Shown: piece by piece, positions 15,432-25,274 of the stretch
Layout of the letters: each line of letters begins with the position of its first letter
How positions within the stretch are numbered: position 1 is the first letter of the stretch
NCBI GenBank assembly: GCA_946965045.2
Contig: OX337236.1
Span: 1,240,001-1,304,000, forward strand
DNA from: Epithemia pelagica
Lineage: Eukaryota > Bacillariophyta > Bacillariophyceae > Surirellales > Surirellaceae
DNA length: 64,000 nucleotides
Direction of reading: 5' to 3'
Translations under genes and position numbers: made by a program
The notes under the pieces: model-generated
The model's database searches: none
What the model was told of the DNA's origin: nothing
Seen by the model: the letters and a program-made list of their open reading frames with translations, nothing else

Positions 15432-17354
15432 ATGACCATCCACATTCCCCACAGTCCAAGTACACCTCACACCACGATGGTTTCGACGAGCCAGTTTGAC
15501 GACGCAGAAGAAGACAATGTGGCTTCGATACCCGTTGTATTGGCAGAACATGGAGAGTCGTCCTTCCTAAACAAGGATTCGTTACTTGCTGCCACTGATC
15601 AGTTTGATGACGAGGATTATGGGGATGACAACGAAGACGATGATGATTACTACGACTATGATGAAGAGGACATGATAGTTCTCGGTTCCGCGTCATCTGT
15701 CTTGGGTGGTGGGGGTTCCTCGGTGAACAACACGAATAATATCAATTTTTCAGCCAAGAACGTCAACCTTTCTCACGCCGTGGCAAACTCTGTGACGAAA
15801 ATGGAACATTTGGAAATCCACAAACGTACCCTGACACAAGGCCGAGACGATCGAGCGACCTCGGAACAGGTTTTGGATCCAAGAACGCGTCTTATTCTCT
15901 TCAAAATGCTGAGTCGAGGATTTCTCCAAAAGATTGACGGTTGTTTATCGACTGGAAAAGAAGCCAATGTCTATTATGCTCGTGCAGGGGCACAGGCTCA
16001 AACAAACGACAGTGACATCAATTCACCGGAGGGATCATCCAAGGGCGTGGACGAATTTGCCATCAAGATCTACAAAACCAGCATCCTTGTCTTCAAAGAT
16101 CGTGACAAGTATGTTTCAGGGGAGCATCGATGGCGACGAGGGTACTGCAAATCAAACCCAAGGAAAATGGTCAAGGTTTGGGCCGAAAAGGAGATGCGGA
16201 ACTATCGGAGAATCTATCAAGCTGGAATTCCGTGTCCACAACCAATCCTTTTGAAGTCTCATGTTCTCTTGATGGAATTCTTGGGAAAGGAAGGTTGGCC
16301 GTCGCCTCGACTTAAGGATGCAACCTTATCTGATAAGCGACTTCGCGAAGCTTACGTTCAATGCATTCTTATCATGAGACATATGTATCAAAAGTGTCGA
16401 TTGGTTCATGGGGATTTGTCGGAGTACAATTTACTCTGGCATGAGAACCAGGTCTTCGTGATCGATGTAAGCCAATCCGTAGAAACGGATCACCCCTCCG
16501 CATTACACTTTTTACGGAAAGATGCACAAAATGTCAATGATTACTTCCGGAAAGTTGCTCGACTCAATGTCATGACAGTGCGGCAGCTGTTTGAGTTTGT
16601 GACAAAGCCCCTTGAGGAAATTCAGCAAGCAGCTGGAACAGAGTCAACTAGAGACCAACAACCTGACAACACGCCGGAGATGGAGTGGTTGGATCAAATT
16701 ATGGCCCATGTGGACGAGGAAGCGAGTGCCCTTGCTTCCCAAACAGAAGAAGAGAGGCGGAAGGCCGAACAACAAGAATCTGTGGACGAAGCAGTTTTCA
16801 TGAGTAGTTTCCTTCCTCGGAGTCTGAATCAAGTGGCCGATCACGAGATTCAGAAGTTGGAAGAAGGTGAAGTCGAAGAAACCTTTGCCAAGGCTGTCGC
16901 TTCAATGACTGGCCGCCCAGAGGTGGTCGAAGCAGTCGAAAAACGACTTGGCCGCAGCTTGACGAGTGGAACTGTCATGGCACAGACAGCCACCAGATCA
17001 AGTGAACCCAACAATCACTCTACGGGTGCTGCCTCCATCGTTCCTTCAGAAGGTGGGACACGACGAAATTTGGACCACCACGAAGCAGAATTGACTGATG
17101 GTAGCGTTGACGGGGAGTCATCGTCCGGGCACAGCGAAAGTGACACCGACAGTGCAGATGATGATCAATCTTATGTCAAGACCAAGAAGACGAAAGAAGA
17201 ACTCGAAGCGGAGAAGGAGGCTCTAAAGGCGGAACGGAAAGCAAATAAGAAGGCTGTAAAGGAGGCCAACAGTGAACGCAGGCAGACAAAAATAAAGAAG
17301 AAAGACAAGAAACGTGCAATCAAGAAGAGCAAGGTAGCAGCGCGCAAAAAGTAA
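15432..17354 (+). CDS. RIOK1: RIO1-type atypical protein kinase
   Basis: 640 residues. RIO1 is an atypical kinase/ATPase required for late maturation of the 40S ribosomal subunit. An acidic N-terminus (EDYGDDNEDDDDYYDYDEED) precedes the kinase core: STGKEANVYYA nucleotide loop, FAIKIYKTSILVFKDRDKYV, the RIO1 signature RGYCKSNPRKMVKVWAEKE, LVHGDLSEYNLLW catalytic loop, and VFVIDVSQSVETDHP with the metal-binding Asp. The flexible loop of Rio1 is present. The C-terminal tail is Lys/Arg-rich (KKKDKKRAIKKSKVAARKK), suiting RNA or ribosome contact. The start could also be the second ATG at 15477. Same strand as BRF1, also in the translation-machinery theme. Firm. Confidence 0.96.
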   Translation: MTIHIPHSPSTPHTTMVSTSQFDDAEEDNVASIPVVLAEHGESSFLNKDSLLAATDQFDDEDYGDDNEDDDDYYDYDEEDMIVLGSASSVLGGGGSSVNNTNNINFSAKNVNLSHAVANSVTKMEHLEIHKRTLTQGRDDRATSEQVLDPRTRLILFKMLSRGFLQKIDGCLSTGKEANVYYARAGAQAQTNDSDINSPEGSSKGVDEFAIKIYKTSILVFKDRDKYVSGEHRWRRGYCKSNPRKMVKVWAEKEMRNYRRIYQAGIPCPQPILLKSHVLLMEFLGKEGWPSPRLKDATLSDKRLREAYVQCILIMRHMYQKCRLVHGDLSEYNLLWHENQVFVIDVSQSVETDHPSALHFLRKDAQNVNDYFRKVARLNVMTVRQLFEFVTKPLEEIQQAAGTESTRDQQPDNTPEMEWLDQIMAHVDEEASALASQTEEERRKAEQQESVDEAVFMSSFLPRSLNQVADHEIQKLEEGEVEETFAKAVASMTGRPEVVEAVEKRLGRSLTSGTVMAQTATRSSEPNNHSTGAASIVPSEGGTRRNLDHHEAELTDGSVDGESSSGHSESDTDSADDDQSYVKTKKTKEELEAEKEALKAERKANKKAVKEANSERRQTKIKKKDKKRAIKKSKVAARKK

Positions 17355-18382
17355 AACAAACCATCGTGCTAAAGATTCTCCCGATATTTGTCGAAGAGAA
17401 GAACGAATACGTCTTATTTTGTCACGGGAGACAGGTTACAAGGTTGTGGTTTGACGTAGTCAACCCTATACGCTGGATGAATGATATGACCAGCTTGGAC
17501 ACTCAAATTACGGACATACAGCCTTGATCGTTATCATACGATTATAATGAATTGATACAGTGGTTCTTCACCCTTCAATGATATGATCGCCATACCATCA
17601 AATGGAGAAATTTTTACTATTAGAAACTTATGTTGAATGTACCCGGCTCGGCACCAGAGCAGGATGGGTGGGACACTGTGTATGCCATGTGGATGTCGGG
17701 GACAACCATTCATATCATTGCCTGGCTTCAATTCTTAGACAGTGTGGGGATCAATCATAGGTTGCCTCTTACCTTAGTTAGCATTTTCATTTTGTCTTTG
17801 CTGGGGTAGTCTCTCCGGGAGTTGAATTTTGGCTTCAGTGTATGAAAGAGAACTCTCTTGCCCATGTTCTCTTTCTGACAGTCTCCTTCGCATCCTGCTC
17901 GGTGTATCTGGACTTCCCAGCGCTACGATGTGCATACGTCTTTTATGAGTCCCAACACATAAACGACTTGGTTCATGGGGAGTACGCTGCAGCTTTCACT
18001 GCAGTTCTACAAGGTCGTTGTACAACCTAGAATGAGTCTATTATATACGGGTTCCCTTCATCACTACAACCTAGCTTGAGTTATTCGCTGTTGTCGAACT
18101 CGCGGCAACACATTGGCCATGGTCGCTCACGTACGAGAACCGGGCCCGAACACCAGAACCCAAACCACAGGTTTTGTGATGACAGGGTGACGTTGTGGAT
18201 AAGAACGCTGACGAAAGTTGGGAATTTCCTGCGCCGTGTGTGTGTGTCGTGTGTCTCTCGTTGAAGACGAGCAAAAAATTTAGGTAGGCATTAGGCAGCC
18301 CCATAAAATACAGAATCCAATAAACACGATTTGGGCGTTGCGTTGCGAGAAGCTGCCAAGTGTGCTGTTATAGATTATAACC
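17355..18382. other. Long intergenic region, no gene seen
   Basis: About 1.0 kb. Contains a short GTGTGTGTGTC run near 18237 and only small ORFs of 60-80 codons without conserved features. Upstream promoter of the next gene is expected near its right end. Confidence 0.45.
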
Positions 18383-20476
18383 ATGGTGCTGTCCTATGTT
18401 CCCTCACCTGAATCAATTGCAAAGACCGTAAGAGGCGATGATCGGCCCAGGTGAGGAAAATGCTGCGGTTTGATGACATGAACAATTTTTTTCGTCTGTT
18501 GAGTCCTGACATAATTTGCTTCGCACTTCGCTTCCCCCAGGCCCCTGCTTTCTTCCCTGACATTCTGGTACGCTTCGATGCTCGTCCTAGCGTTGTTAGC
18601 TGGTTCGATGGATTGGAAGATGCAAAGACATCTTCAATCAATGTCGAGATCAGTACAGTCTGCTCTGAGGCTAGCGACAGTTGACCTGATGGAAAACCTT
18701 GAAGCGTATCGTCTCGAGCGTGATGTCCTCAAGGAGAAACGAGGAGCCGGAACATTTGAAGAAGAAGCGGAGAGATTGGAGGCGAAAGCGGCAATTGAGG
18801 AAGTATATGCAGAAAGGGATAGGGACGATAGCTACCATATGGCAGAAATGGCAAATCTTGAGCAGCAAAAAGCTGAGAGCATGCTCGACAAATCTCATTA
18901 TACTGAAGAACTACGACAAAAAGTTCTGGCCAACATTACGCAGACTCAGGAAGATGAAGAAGAAACACTTGAACAAATAAGAAAGATCCATGAAGGTGCT
19001 TGTAGCTGGAAAGGGCTCAGCACGATTTGTGACACTGTTGGTGGAATCACCGGTCTGCAACAAAAGGCAGATAAAGAAGCCTTGTTGATTCAATCCGAAT
19101 GGCGAGAAGCTGCGGCGTTAGATCGACAGGAAAAGCTCCAATCAATGATTGCAGAAATGCTGGTGGGAAAAGCTGAGAAATTCAATGAAACGGCCAGCGA
19201 CTTATTGCGTGTCGCTGATTTGTGGGAAGCGCATGCCGATCGTCAATGGGAGATGGCGTTGGCAATGAATGAAACATCGCAGGAAATGGAAGAGGATGCA
19301 AGCGAGAAAGAACATGAGGTTTCGGAGATGATTTCTGACATTAACGAGCTTCAGATCGAAGCTCACAAATATCTTCGAGCCGCTCAGATGGACCATGTTG
19401 CTGCGTATTGGTATGCAATCGCGGCGATTGTGACCGGATTCTCGGCTCTTTTCTTTTTTGTCATCACGGCTGCGTCACGAGCGCTGGTCTTCTTTGAACA
19501 GGCAAGCTATATTGACCCAGCTCGCAACGAGGACACGGCCACTTGGTACAATGCAACCTACTGTGTTTTGCATGGGTTTGTGTTCTTGGTGACAGTTGGC
19601 ATGACTGGTGACTACTTTTTTCACATGAGTCAATACCCTGTTGGACAACGTGCAATCATTTTGGTTTGGTTCAGTTTTCTTGCCTCGGTTTTTCATACAT
19701 TCCTTCTGCAAGCCGTTCCGCGGTTTTTGGTTGAATGTAGGGCGCAGGTACCGAGTATCACAGACTTCGTGTTCCATCTGATTTGCAAGTTTCTGGTTTT
19801 CTTTTTTGTGTTCATGATCGAAGTCCTGCTAGTTTGGCTGAGTCTAGGTCGAACTCTTTTCTCACCGCCGATAGTCAATGCAGTCAGCGCAATTCTCTTT
19901 TGTTTGATGGTGGTTGTGTTGGCACTTGTTCATGCGGTTTACTTTGACAAGCAAACACAGCAACCAGGAAATGAAAGCGTAACAGTATGGCGCTGTGACG
20001 ATCAATCCACAATTCTTTCGAACGCAGGAGCATCTTACCAAACGTCCTTTGCAACCTCTGAGTGCACCCCACTGAGAAAGGAAGAAATTCTGTCTCATGG
20101 AACCGTGATTGACCTGCATGGGGAGGATTTGACTCGGTCGTCGTTGAGCTCAGAGAGCCGCACTTCGTGGCGAGAGTATTTTGTGGCGCTTCGAAAAGAG
20201 CTTTACCAGATCGTGTTGCCATTTGAAATACTTGTGGTAGCCTGTATGGTTACAGTTCTACGCAGTTGCCTGATGACTGTTTGGAATTCACAGGCAACGG
20301 TCTTTCAATGTGCCGTTCTGGTTTGTGCTTCAGTGTTGGTGCTTATGGGAGCCATCCTTGTAAACGATTTGACTTGTTGTGACGAATGTCAAGACAGTCG
20401 CACTGTCCGTCGACGAGAGAAAATAACAAAGGTGCTTGGCAAGCGGCCTGATGCTCTGGAGCTGGTCGAAGTATGA
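18383..20476 (+). CDS. Coiled-coil multi-pass membrane protein, two exons (unknown)
   Basis: Two exons are predicted: 18383-18450 and 18541-20476. The intron starts AG|GTGAGG, has the branch-like CCTGAC near 18505-18510 and ends CCCCCAG. Splicing joins MVLSYVPSPESIAKTV... in frame to the long ORF, giving about 667 residues with a hydrophobic N-terminal segment (FWYASMLVLALLAGSM). Then comes a Glu-rich coiled coil of about 220 residues (many LE.E and AE repeats), followed by about six membrane spans (IAAIVTGFSALFFFVITAA, VLHGFVFLVTVGM, AIILVWFSFLASVFHTF, FLVFFFVFMIEVLLVWL, AILFCLMVVVLALVH, and two near the C-terminus). A hydrophilic loop separates the last pair. No transporter signature recognised; function unknown. 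A starting ATG at 18578 is the alternative if the intron is wrong. Confidence 0.8.
18451..18540 (+). other. Predicted intron (90 nt)
   Basis: GTGAGG...CTTCCCCCAG, with a good branch-like site (TCCTGACA) about 30 nt before the acceptor. It joins exon 1 to the main ORF in frame (AG|G). Confidence 0.65.
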
Positions 20477-20554
20477 GGGTAAAGAGAGATTCTGAATATA
20501 TTCATCGGAAAACACAAGAAAGAACGGTTGATTACTGGTGTGTATTCGTACTGC

Positions 20555-20899
20555 ACATATGTTTTTGTTTAAATAGTGATCTATTATCATGCTGTATCCG
20601 ATGAATCGTTCCCATGTTCTTTCAGAGAATGTTTTGCCATTGTTGGGTGTTGGTACTTCTTCCTTCTCAGCTTGAAAGGTTTCGATGCGCCTTGCTCGCA
20701 TGCAAGAAATGGCTTGTCCTTTGGTGTCCAGTATCGATCCAACATATGTTTTTGTTGGAGTTGTGATATCTTTCCCATGTTCTTCCAGAGAATGCTTCAC
20801 CATTCATGGTACTTCCTCCTTCTCAGCTTGAAACGTTTCGATGCGCCTTGCTCGTTTTCAAGTACTTTCGGATTGTCCGTTGGTGTCCAGTATCGATCC
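20555..20899. repeat. Tandem partial duplication of the aminotransferase 3' end
   Basis: Two imperfect direct copies, about 20555-20740 and 20742-20899. Each begins ACATATGTTTTTGTT and contains CCCATGTTCTT.CAGAGAATG, a TTCCTTCTCAGCTTGAAA.G block, TTTCGATGCGCCTTGCTCG and TTGGTGTCCAGTATCGATCC. The right copy runs into the last codons of the minus-strand gene at 20858; the left copy repeats those codons (GSILDT) plus the 3' UTR as a dead fragment. The intervening sequence is diverged, so the event is not very recent. Confidence 0.85.
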
Positions 20900-22354
20900 A
20901 AGTCGTTCGCAAAAGGAATGAATATCTTCATTGGTGTTGGTATAGGACACCGAAACCCGGATCAAGTTCGGCGCCCCGGTCCTTGCCGAGTCCATAGGAG
21001 TCGACGTGGCTGGAGACACACTAATGTCATACTGCAGACCAGTCGTCGGATCGACTTGCCATAGTTGGCTTTTTATCCATAATGGATCCACTGCTGGGGC
21101 CGTAATGCCAGCGGACGACTCGCTATTAGTGGTCACGGAAAAGGAACAAATACCACATTCGGGTTTGTAGTAGAGCTTCACTTGCGGAATCTCTCGTAAC
21201 GCATTATACAAGACCACGGCGCGGTCTTGAATACATGTTTCGATTGTGTGAATGCCTCGATTCAAAACCTCTTGCAAGGCTTCACCCAAAGCGAGACGAC
21301 CAGCAATGTTGGATTCCCAAAACTCGAATCGCTTGGCACTTGGTAAGGGTTTCCACTCCAAAAAGTCATTGACGGGTCTTCCTACGGCCATGACGTCTGA
21401 CAGGGCAGGAACCTTTTGCACAGGCATACCATAATGGTCGACATGATGAGGAAGGATTTTATCTCCAATCGATTCCGACAAATAAAGAAAGCCTGTCCCA
21501 CGAGGTCCACGAAGAAACTTGCGCCCTGTTGCAACGAGTCCATGACACTTTATCTCCGATACTTTTACTACCATTTGACCAATGGACTGACAGCTATCCA
21601 AAAGAAAAAGAATCGGAGGTAAGCTTTGGGAATCGACGGAACGGTCCGTGTTGTATCTGTCAATCAGATCTCCAATGTCTTTTGCTGGGTTTACGATTCC
21701 CGAGTTTGTGGGGACATGGGTTATACAAACAAGACATATGGTCGATGGATCCAACAACGAGCCATCATTCAAGTGAAAAGAGCCTCCGAGCATTTGTTTC
21801 AATACCTCGAGGTCCACTTTCCCTGTGCTTCGACCTTCGGAATCCACTTTGGATGGAATTGCCAAAACGATCCAATCTTCACGGTCTTCGGCCCATTGAC
21901 AAGCAGCCACAACATTTGCTGCATACTCAGCCTCCGAAATGAGAATCACATGCAGTGGCTTGTTCTGTTGTCTATCCAAAGCCGCTTGTCCTTCGCTTTG
22001 TTTGGCAGCACAAAACGAATAGAACAAACGTGTCCAACCCACCGTGGCACTTTCCACCAGTGCTATTTCCGATGAGCTTTTTGCATCAATAAGTGTGGCT
22101 GCCTTTTGGTAAACCTCATCCAGACGATGTTGCGCGTCGGCGGCTGCTTGATAACCTCCAAGCACTTGCTCGGCTGCATAATGGTTCGCCAAACAAGAGG
22201 TGACTCGAGTGGGAGAAGGCGATGCCCCTGCATGGTTCAAGTGCACGATGCGCCCGCTCCTTCTATGTGTGGACATGGCCATCCAAGGTTGACGAGCTGT
22301 AGAGTGACTGACTGCGCTGGAAAGCAAGACTAGAAGGGTACACCGATGCTTCAT
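20858..22354 (-). CDS. PLP-dependent class V aminotransferase
   Basis: About 498 residues from ATG 22354 (MKHRCTLLVLLSSAVSHS, a likely signal peptide). Class V fold, related to the isopenicillin N epimerase, EgtE and cysteine-desulfurase-like group. LNHAGASPSP lies near the N-terminus, the cofactor-ring Asp in FLLDSCQSIGQ, and the Schiff-base Lys in TGRKFLRGPRGTGFLYL. The KFLRGPRGTGFLY form is typical of EgtE-like C-S lyases and selenocysteine-lyase-like enzymes, so a thiol-compound or amino-acid lyase role is likely, but the substrate cannot be read from sequence. The ORF stays open upstream to 22429 only because a LINE fragment now sits 3 nt before the ATG. The 3' end is tandemly duplicated at 20555-20740. 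Confidence 0.88.
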   Translation of the reverse strand: MKHRCTLLVLLSSAVSHSTARQPWMAMSTHRRSGRIVHLNHAGASPSPTRVTSCLANHYAAEQVLGGYQAAADAQHRLDEVYQKAATLIDAKSSSEIALVESATVGWTRLFYSFCAAKQSEGQAALDRQQNKPLHVILISEAEYAANVVAACQWAEDREDWIVLAIPSKVDSEGRSTGKVDLEVLKQMLGGSFHLNDGSLLDPSTICLVCITHVPTNSGIVNPAKDIGDLIDRYNTDRSVDSQSLPPILFLLDSCQSIGQMVVKVSEIKCHGLVATGRKFLRGPRGTGFLYLSESIGDKILPHHVDHYGMPVQKVPALSDVMAVGRPVNDFLEWKPLPSAKRFEFWESNIAGRLALGEALQEVLNRGIHTIETCIQDRAVVLYNALREIPQVKLYYKPECGICSFSVTTNSESSAGITAPAVDPLWIKSQLWQVDPTTGLQYDISVSPATSTPMDSARTGAPNLIRVSVSYTNTNEDIHSFCERLGSILDTNGQSEST

Positions 22355-22357
22355 TGT

Positions 22358-22374
22358 CTCGGAGATCAAACATG
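22358..22374. repeat. Target site duplication of LINE fragment, copy 1
   Basis: The 17 bases CTCGGAGATCAAACATG are repeated exactly at 23813-23829 and bracket the inserted sequence; the next bases on both sides differ. Confidence 0.92.
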
Positions 22375-23812
22375 AAAAAAAAAAAAAAATATAGAGATCT
22401 ATTATAACGCTGCCGCACGCCTCTCGCAAGAGAACGCCGACCGACGCGCCCGGCCTAGAGAACTAGGCGAGGACTAAGAGACTAGATAGCTGACGAATCA
22501 GCTAGAGCCAGAATGAGGGAAGGACAACAAGAGGGGTTTCCAAGTGTTGATCCAGGTTCGGAGTTGAATTGAAGTAGTCTCGAGGCGAAAATGATCATCA
22601 GTAGACGGATAGAACATAAATCTATCCGATACAGGAACCGAGGAACGAAGAGTATAAAGCACGGTGATTTCTCGCTGGGCTTGGTGGAGAGCTGCAGATT
22701 CACGAGAGGCAGCATCATGACCGTGTGTGTCGAGATTGCGTCGTAACCAAAGGTCATGCAAGTGGTTCCACAAAATTTTGATGGTGCCAGAAATAAGGCG
22801 ACGACCGGAGCATTGTGTAAAGGAAAGATCGTGGAGTGTTGCATAGGAATCTTGAATGGATACCCAGTCCTGTACAAAACGTCCAAGAAAGATATGTTCC
22901 CAGCCGACAAGGGTTTGGCGAGTGATGAGAGAGAGATAAGCGGATGGTACTGAAGGGAATTGCAGAGGGGCGTCAGAAATCCAAAGATGGATAGAATCTT
23001 GCAGTATGGTACGGAGGCACGGATCGAAATGATGTTCTGTCCAAAAGGACCCAAGTTCATCTAGCAGAGGACCGAGCCAATTACGACGGGACGGGCAACG
23101 AAGAAAATGATCGCGAGTTTCAACTGAAGTGGGGCAGTTTGGACATACGGACAAGTAATGGGTGGCGTAATGTTGTTTCAGCACTCCAAGAGGTAGCCAG
23201 TCGTGTACCAATTTTGTCAAGAAGTGTCGAAAGCGAAAGTTGGCGCGGAGAACGGAGCCATGAATGTCCCATCTGATAGACGCAAAGGTTTGTGGTGACC
23301 ACTTGTGTTTATCGCACATATATCGAGTGATGGCGGGTTCGCTTGCCAAACGGCGAAGGACACTTCGAAAATTAGACGTGATGGTCCCTTGTGAGCAGTG
23401 GAGGTTGACAGTTGTCCCGGCGATCATGGGAGCGATGTTAGGTGAAATGGAAGAGGGATATTCGTAGGCGCCAGCCAATTGATCTGCCCAAACATTGAGG
23501 CGAGCCGGAAGGGATAAGGTTTCCACTGATTGGTACCGATCTTGGTGACCTTTGACGTGTTGTATGGACGGTGGAGAATCGTATTGGCGGAGATTTGATG
23601 CGATTGCTTGTTGGAGATCCCAATCAGAGCACATAGTCGCATATGGATAGTCGTATGACCAGGCCATCCTTGTGGTGACTGTATCCACTAAGCTTTTCGA
23701 ATCCGTATAGAAGCATAGGTCGTTGGGTAGAGAAACTCCATAGAAATTGCAGAGGTGGTGCAGAAACCGTAGCAGACCAAGCAGGGCATAGCTTTCAGCA
23801 CGAAAAGAGGAA
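22375..23812 (-). mobile_element. 5'-truncated non-LTR retrotransposon (LINE), RNase H/zf-RVT end
   Basis: 1438 bp flanked by a 17-bp exact target duplication. On the minus strand it encodes the C-terminal part of a reverse-transcriptase polyprotein and is truncated at its 5' end inside the RNase H domain, the usual mark of target-primed reverse transcription. The element 3' end (left side) finishes in 15 T on its own sense strand, directly against the duplication, rather than poly(A). A hairpin-like GTTCTCTTGCGAGAGGC lies in the 3' UTR. It was inserted into the 5' leader of the aminotransferase gene. Confidence 0.88.
22498..23812 (-). pseudogene. LINE reverse-transcriptase polyprotein remnant (RNase H + zf-RVT)
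   Basis: Open frame of about 437 codons running in from the truncated edge with no proper start. RNase H pieces: SSSFRAESYALLGLLRFL with the Glu, FYTDSKSLVDTV with the Asp, VKGHQDRYQS, and LNVWADQLAG with a further Asp. Then an RT-associated zinc-binding motif (CPNCPTSVETRDHFLRC). The endonuclease and RT core are missing, so it cannot move by itself. The downstream frame has no internal stop, which suggests recent arrival. Confidence 0.85.
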
Positions 23813-23829
23813 CTCGGAGATCAAACATG
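23813..23829. repeat. Target site duplication of LINE fragment, copy 2
   Basis: Exact 17-base match to 22358-22374 at the 5'-truncated end of the element. Confidence 0.92.
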
Positions 23830-23988
23830 CTATGAGATACCATACGTCGTCGGTCGCGGATCTCGGGTCGCTCTTAAAAGATACCATTTTCTCACAAAAT
23901 TTCAAACGATAAATTCGCAACATGTCAGGCCCACCACGATTGAAACCATCAGAAGAAAGGAGAGTCAACAAGGCTGACAAAAGGGAGC

Positions 23989-24285
23989 ATGGGAACTCTT
24001 CAAGAATGCCCACCTTGTCCTCAGGACTGGTTTAATCGGTTGATGCCGATGCTTCTTTACCTTGCTGGAACGCTGGAAGTGACAGTACGAGGATTCATGC
24101 TTGGTTTTGGTGCCAAGATGCTCCAATTCATGATACTGGATGGCCAGGAGGACAAGCTTGAACGGTTGACTGCTCGCCTCCGCGTCGCCATTGTTTTTGG
24201 AGTGGCCACCGCATGCGTTATCGTTGGTTCGTCCATGTTTCTCCCGGCAAACATGCGCGTGCATTGGATTCAATACGAGGACTAG
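23989..24285 (+). CDS. Small membrane protein (98 aa, hypothetical)
   Basis: ATG-started 98-residue ORF with a Cys-containing start (CPPCPQDWF), a hydrophobic helix (LMPMLLYLAGTLEVTVRGF), an amphipathic charged stretch (DGQEDKLERLTARLRV) and a clear membrane span (AIVFGVATACVIVGSSMFL), ending in HWIQYED. The pattern looks like a real small organellar or ER membrane protein, but no family is recognised. It is divergent from the aminotransferase, now separated from it by the LINE insertion. An upstream exon is possible. Confidence 0.5.
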   Translation: MGTLQECPPCPQDWFNRLMPMLLYLAGTLEVTVRGFMLGFGAKMLQFMILDGQEDKLERLTARLRVAIVFGVATACVIVGSSMFLPANMRVHWIQYED

Positions 24286-25274
24286 TGAGTCTCATATGAG
24301 TCAAGAGTCAAAACCTTGGAAGAATAAATGTACGAAGAGCAAGAACCAACAAGACAAGCTGCGATGACTGATCTCATGAGTCAATCAAACGAACATCCAA
24401 CCAGGTGGAAACAAAAAGACCTGAGTCTGTACAACTGCTTTCTTCATGGTTTGGTTGAACAAATGGTGAAAAGACTGGTGCCAAGAAACTGAAACTAATA
24501 CCTAGATATGCAGGAAAATCTGTCTTTTCTAGAGCTACATGTGAAGCCTGTGATTGATCTTACTTTGATTTTAGCGGTGACAAATCGTGCGTCCAAAATA
24601 CGCATCCCCAGTCACGACAATTTGATTCCAGAACTGACGATACTACTTCGTAAAGCGTTCCGGATGGGATTGCAACTACAGCATGCGAAACTATTGTCCC
24701 AAGACTGCACGACACGATGGGCGACTCGACCTGTAACCTACCTAGGTAGTTCGACACAGGTCGTTGTCCACGATTTCTATTTTGTATCCCAGACCGACCA
24801 GCGTTGCTGTAAAGGTCGCAACTTGCTCGTAACCTATTCCACGAATCGTTAGAAGAACGCATCACTGATGTGAGATCAAAGTAACACGTGTTGAAATTTG
24901 ACACCAAGCAGAAGATTCGTTGGATCCACATGATATCTTTTTACCGGTTACTGCGCGACTGGTTTGTGGCGATGATTGCACGCGCCTCCAGACACCACGG
25001 GACACGTCACAGATTGCGGGTCATCCCAGTCTACTACACTCTGGCGACGCACGAATCACACTATCACGTACTTCGGTACGACAGGCTACAGAGAAAAAAC
25101 CCGAAGAACCTGGAAAAGGAGTGGGAGCACACACTCGTCCGGCCTGCTCCTACAAACTGGACCTTGCTTCTCTCATTTTCATTCCAACACTAAGCGATAG
25201 AGGCAATGCCACTATCGTAGCAACGCCAGTGGTTGGAAGAACCTGAGTTTTCACCCAAAATCCCAAAAAGATCC
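24286..25274. other. Intergenic region, no gene seen
   Basis: About 1.0 kb before the next plus-strand gene. ORFs on both strands overlap each other and lack protein-like features. Nothing recognised. Confidence 0.45.

Noticed and set aside
20330-20803. 157-codon minus-strand ORF downstream of the aminotransferase
   Set aside because: It is the duplicated gene end read through plus antisense of the membrane gene, with no start that makes sense.
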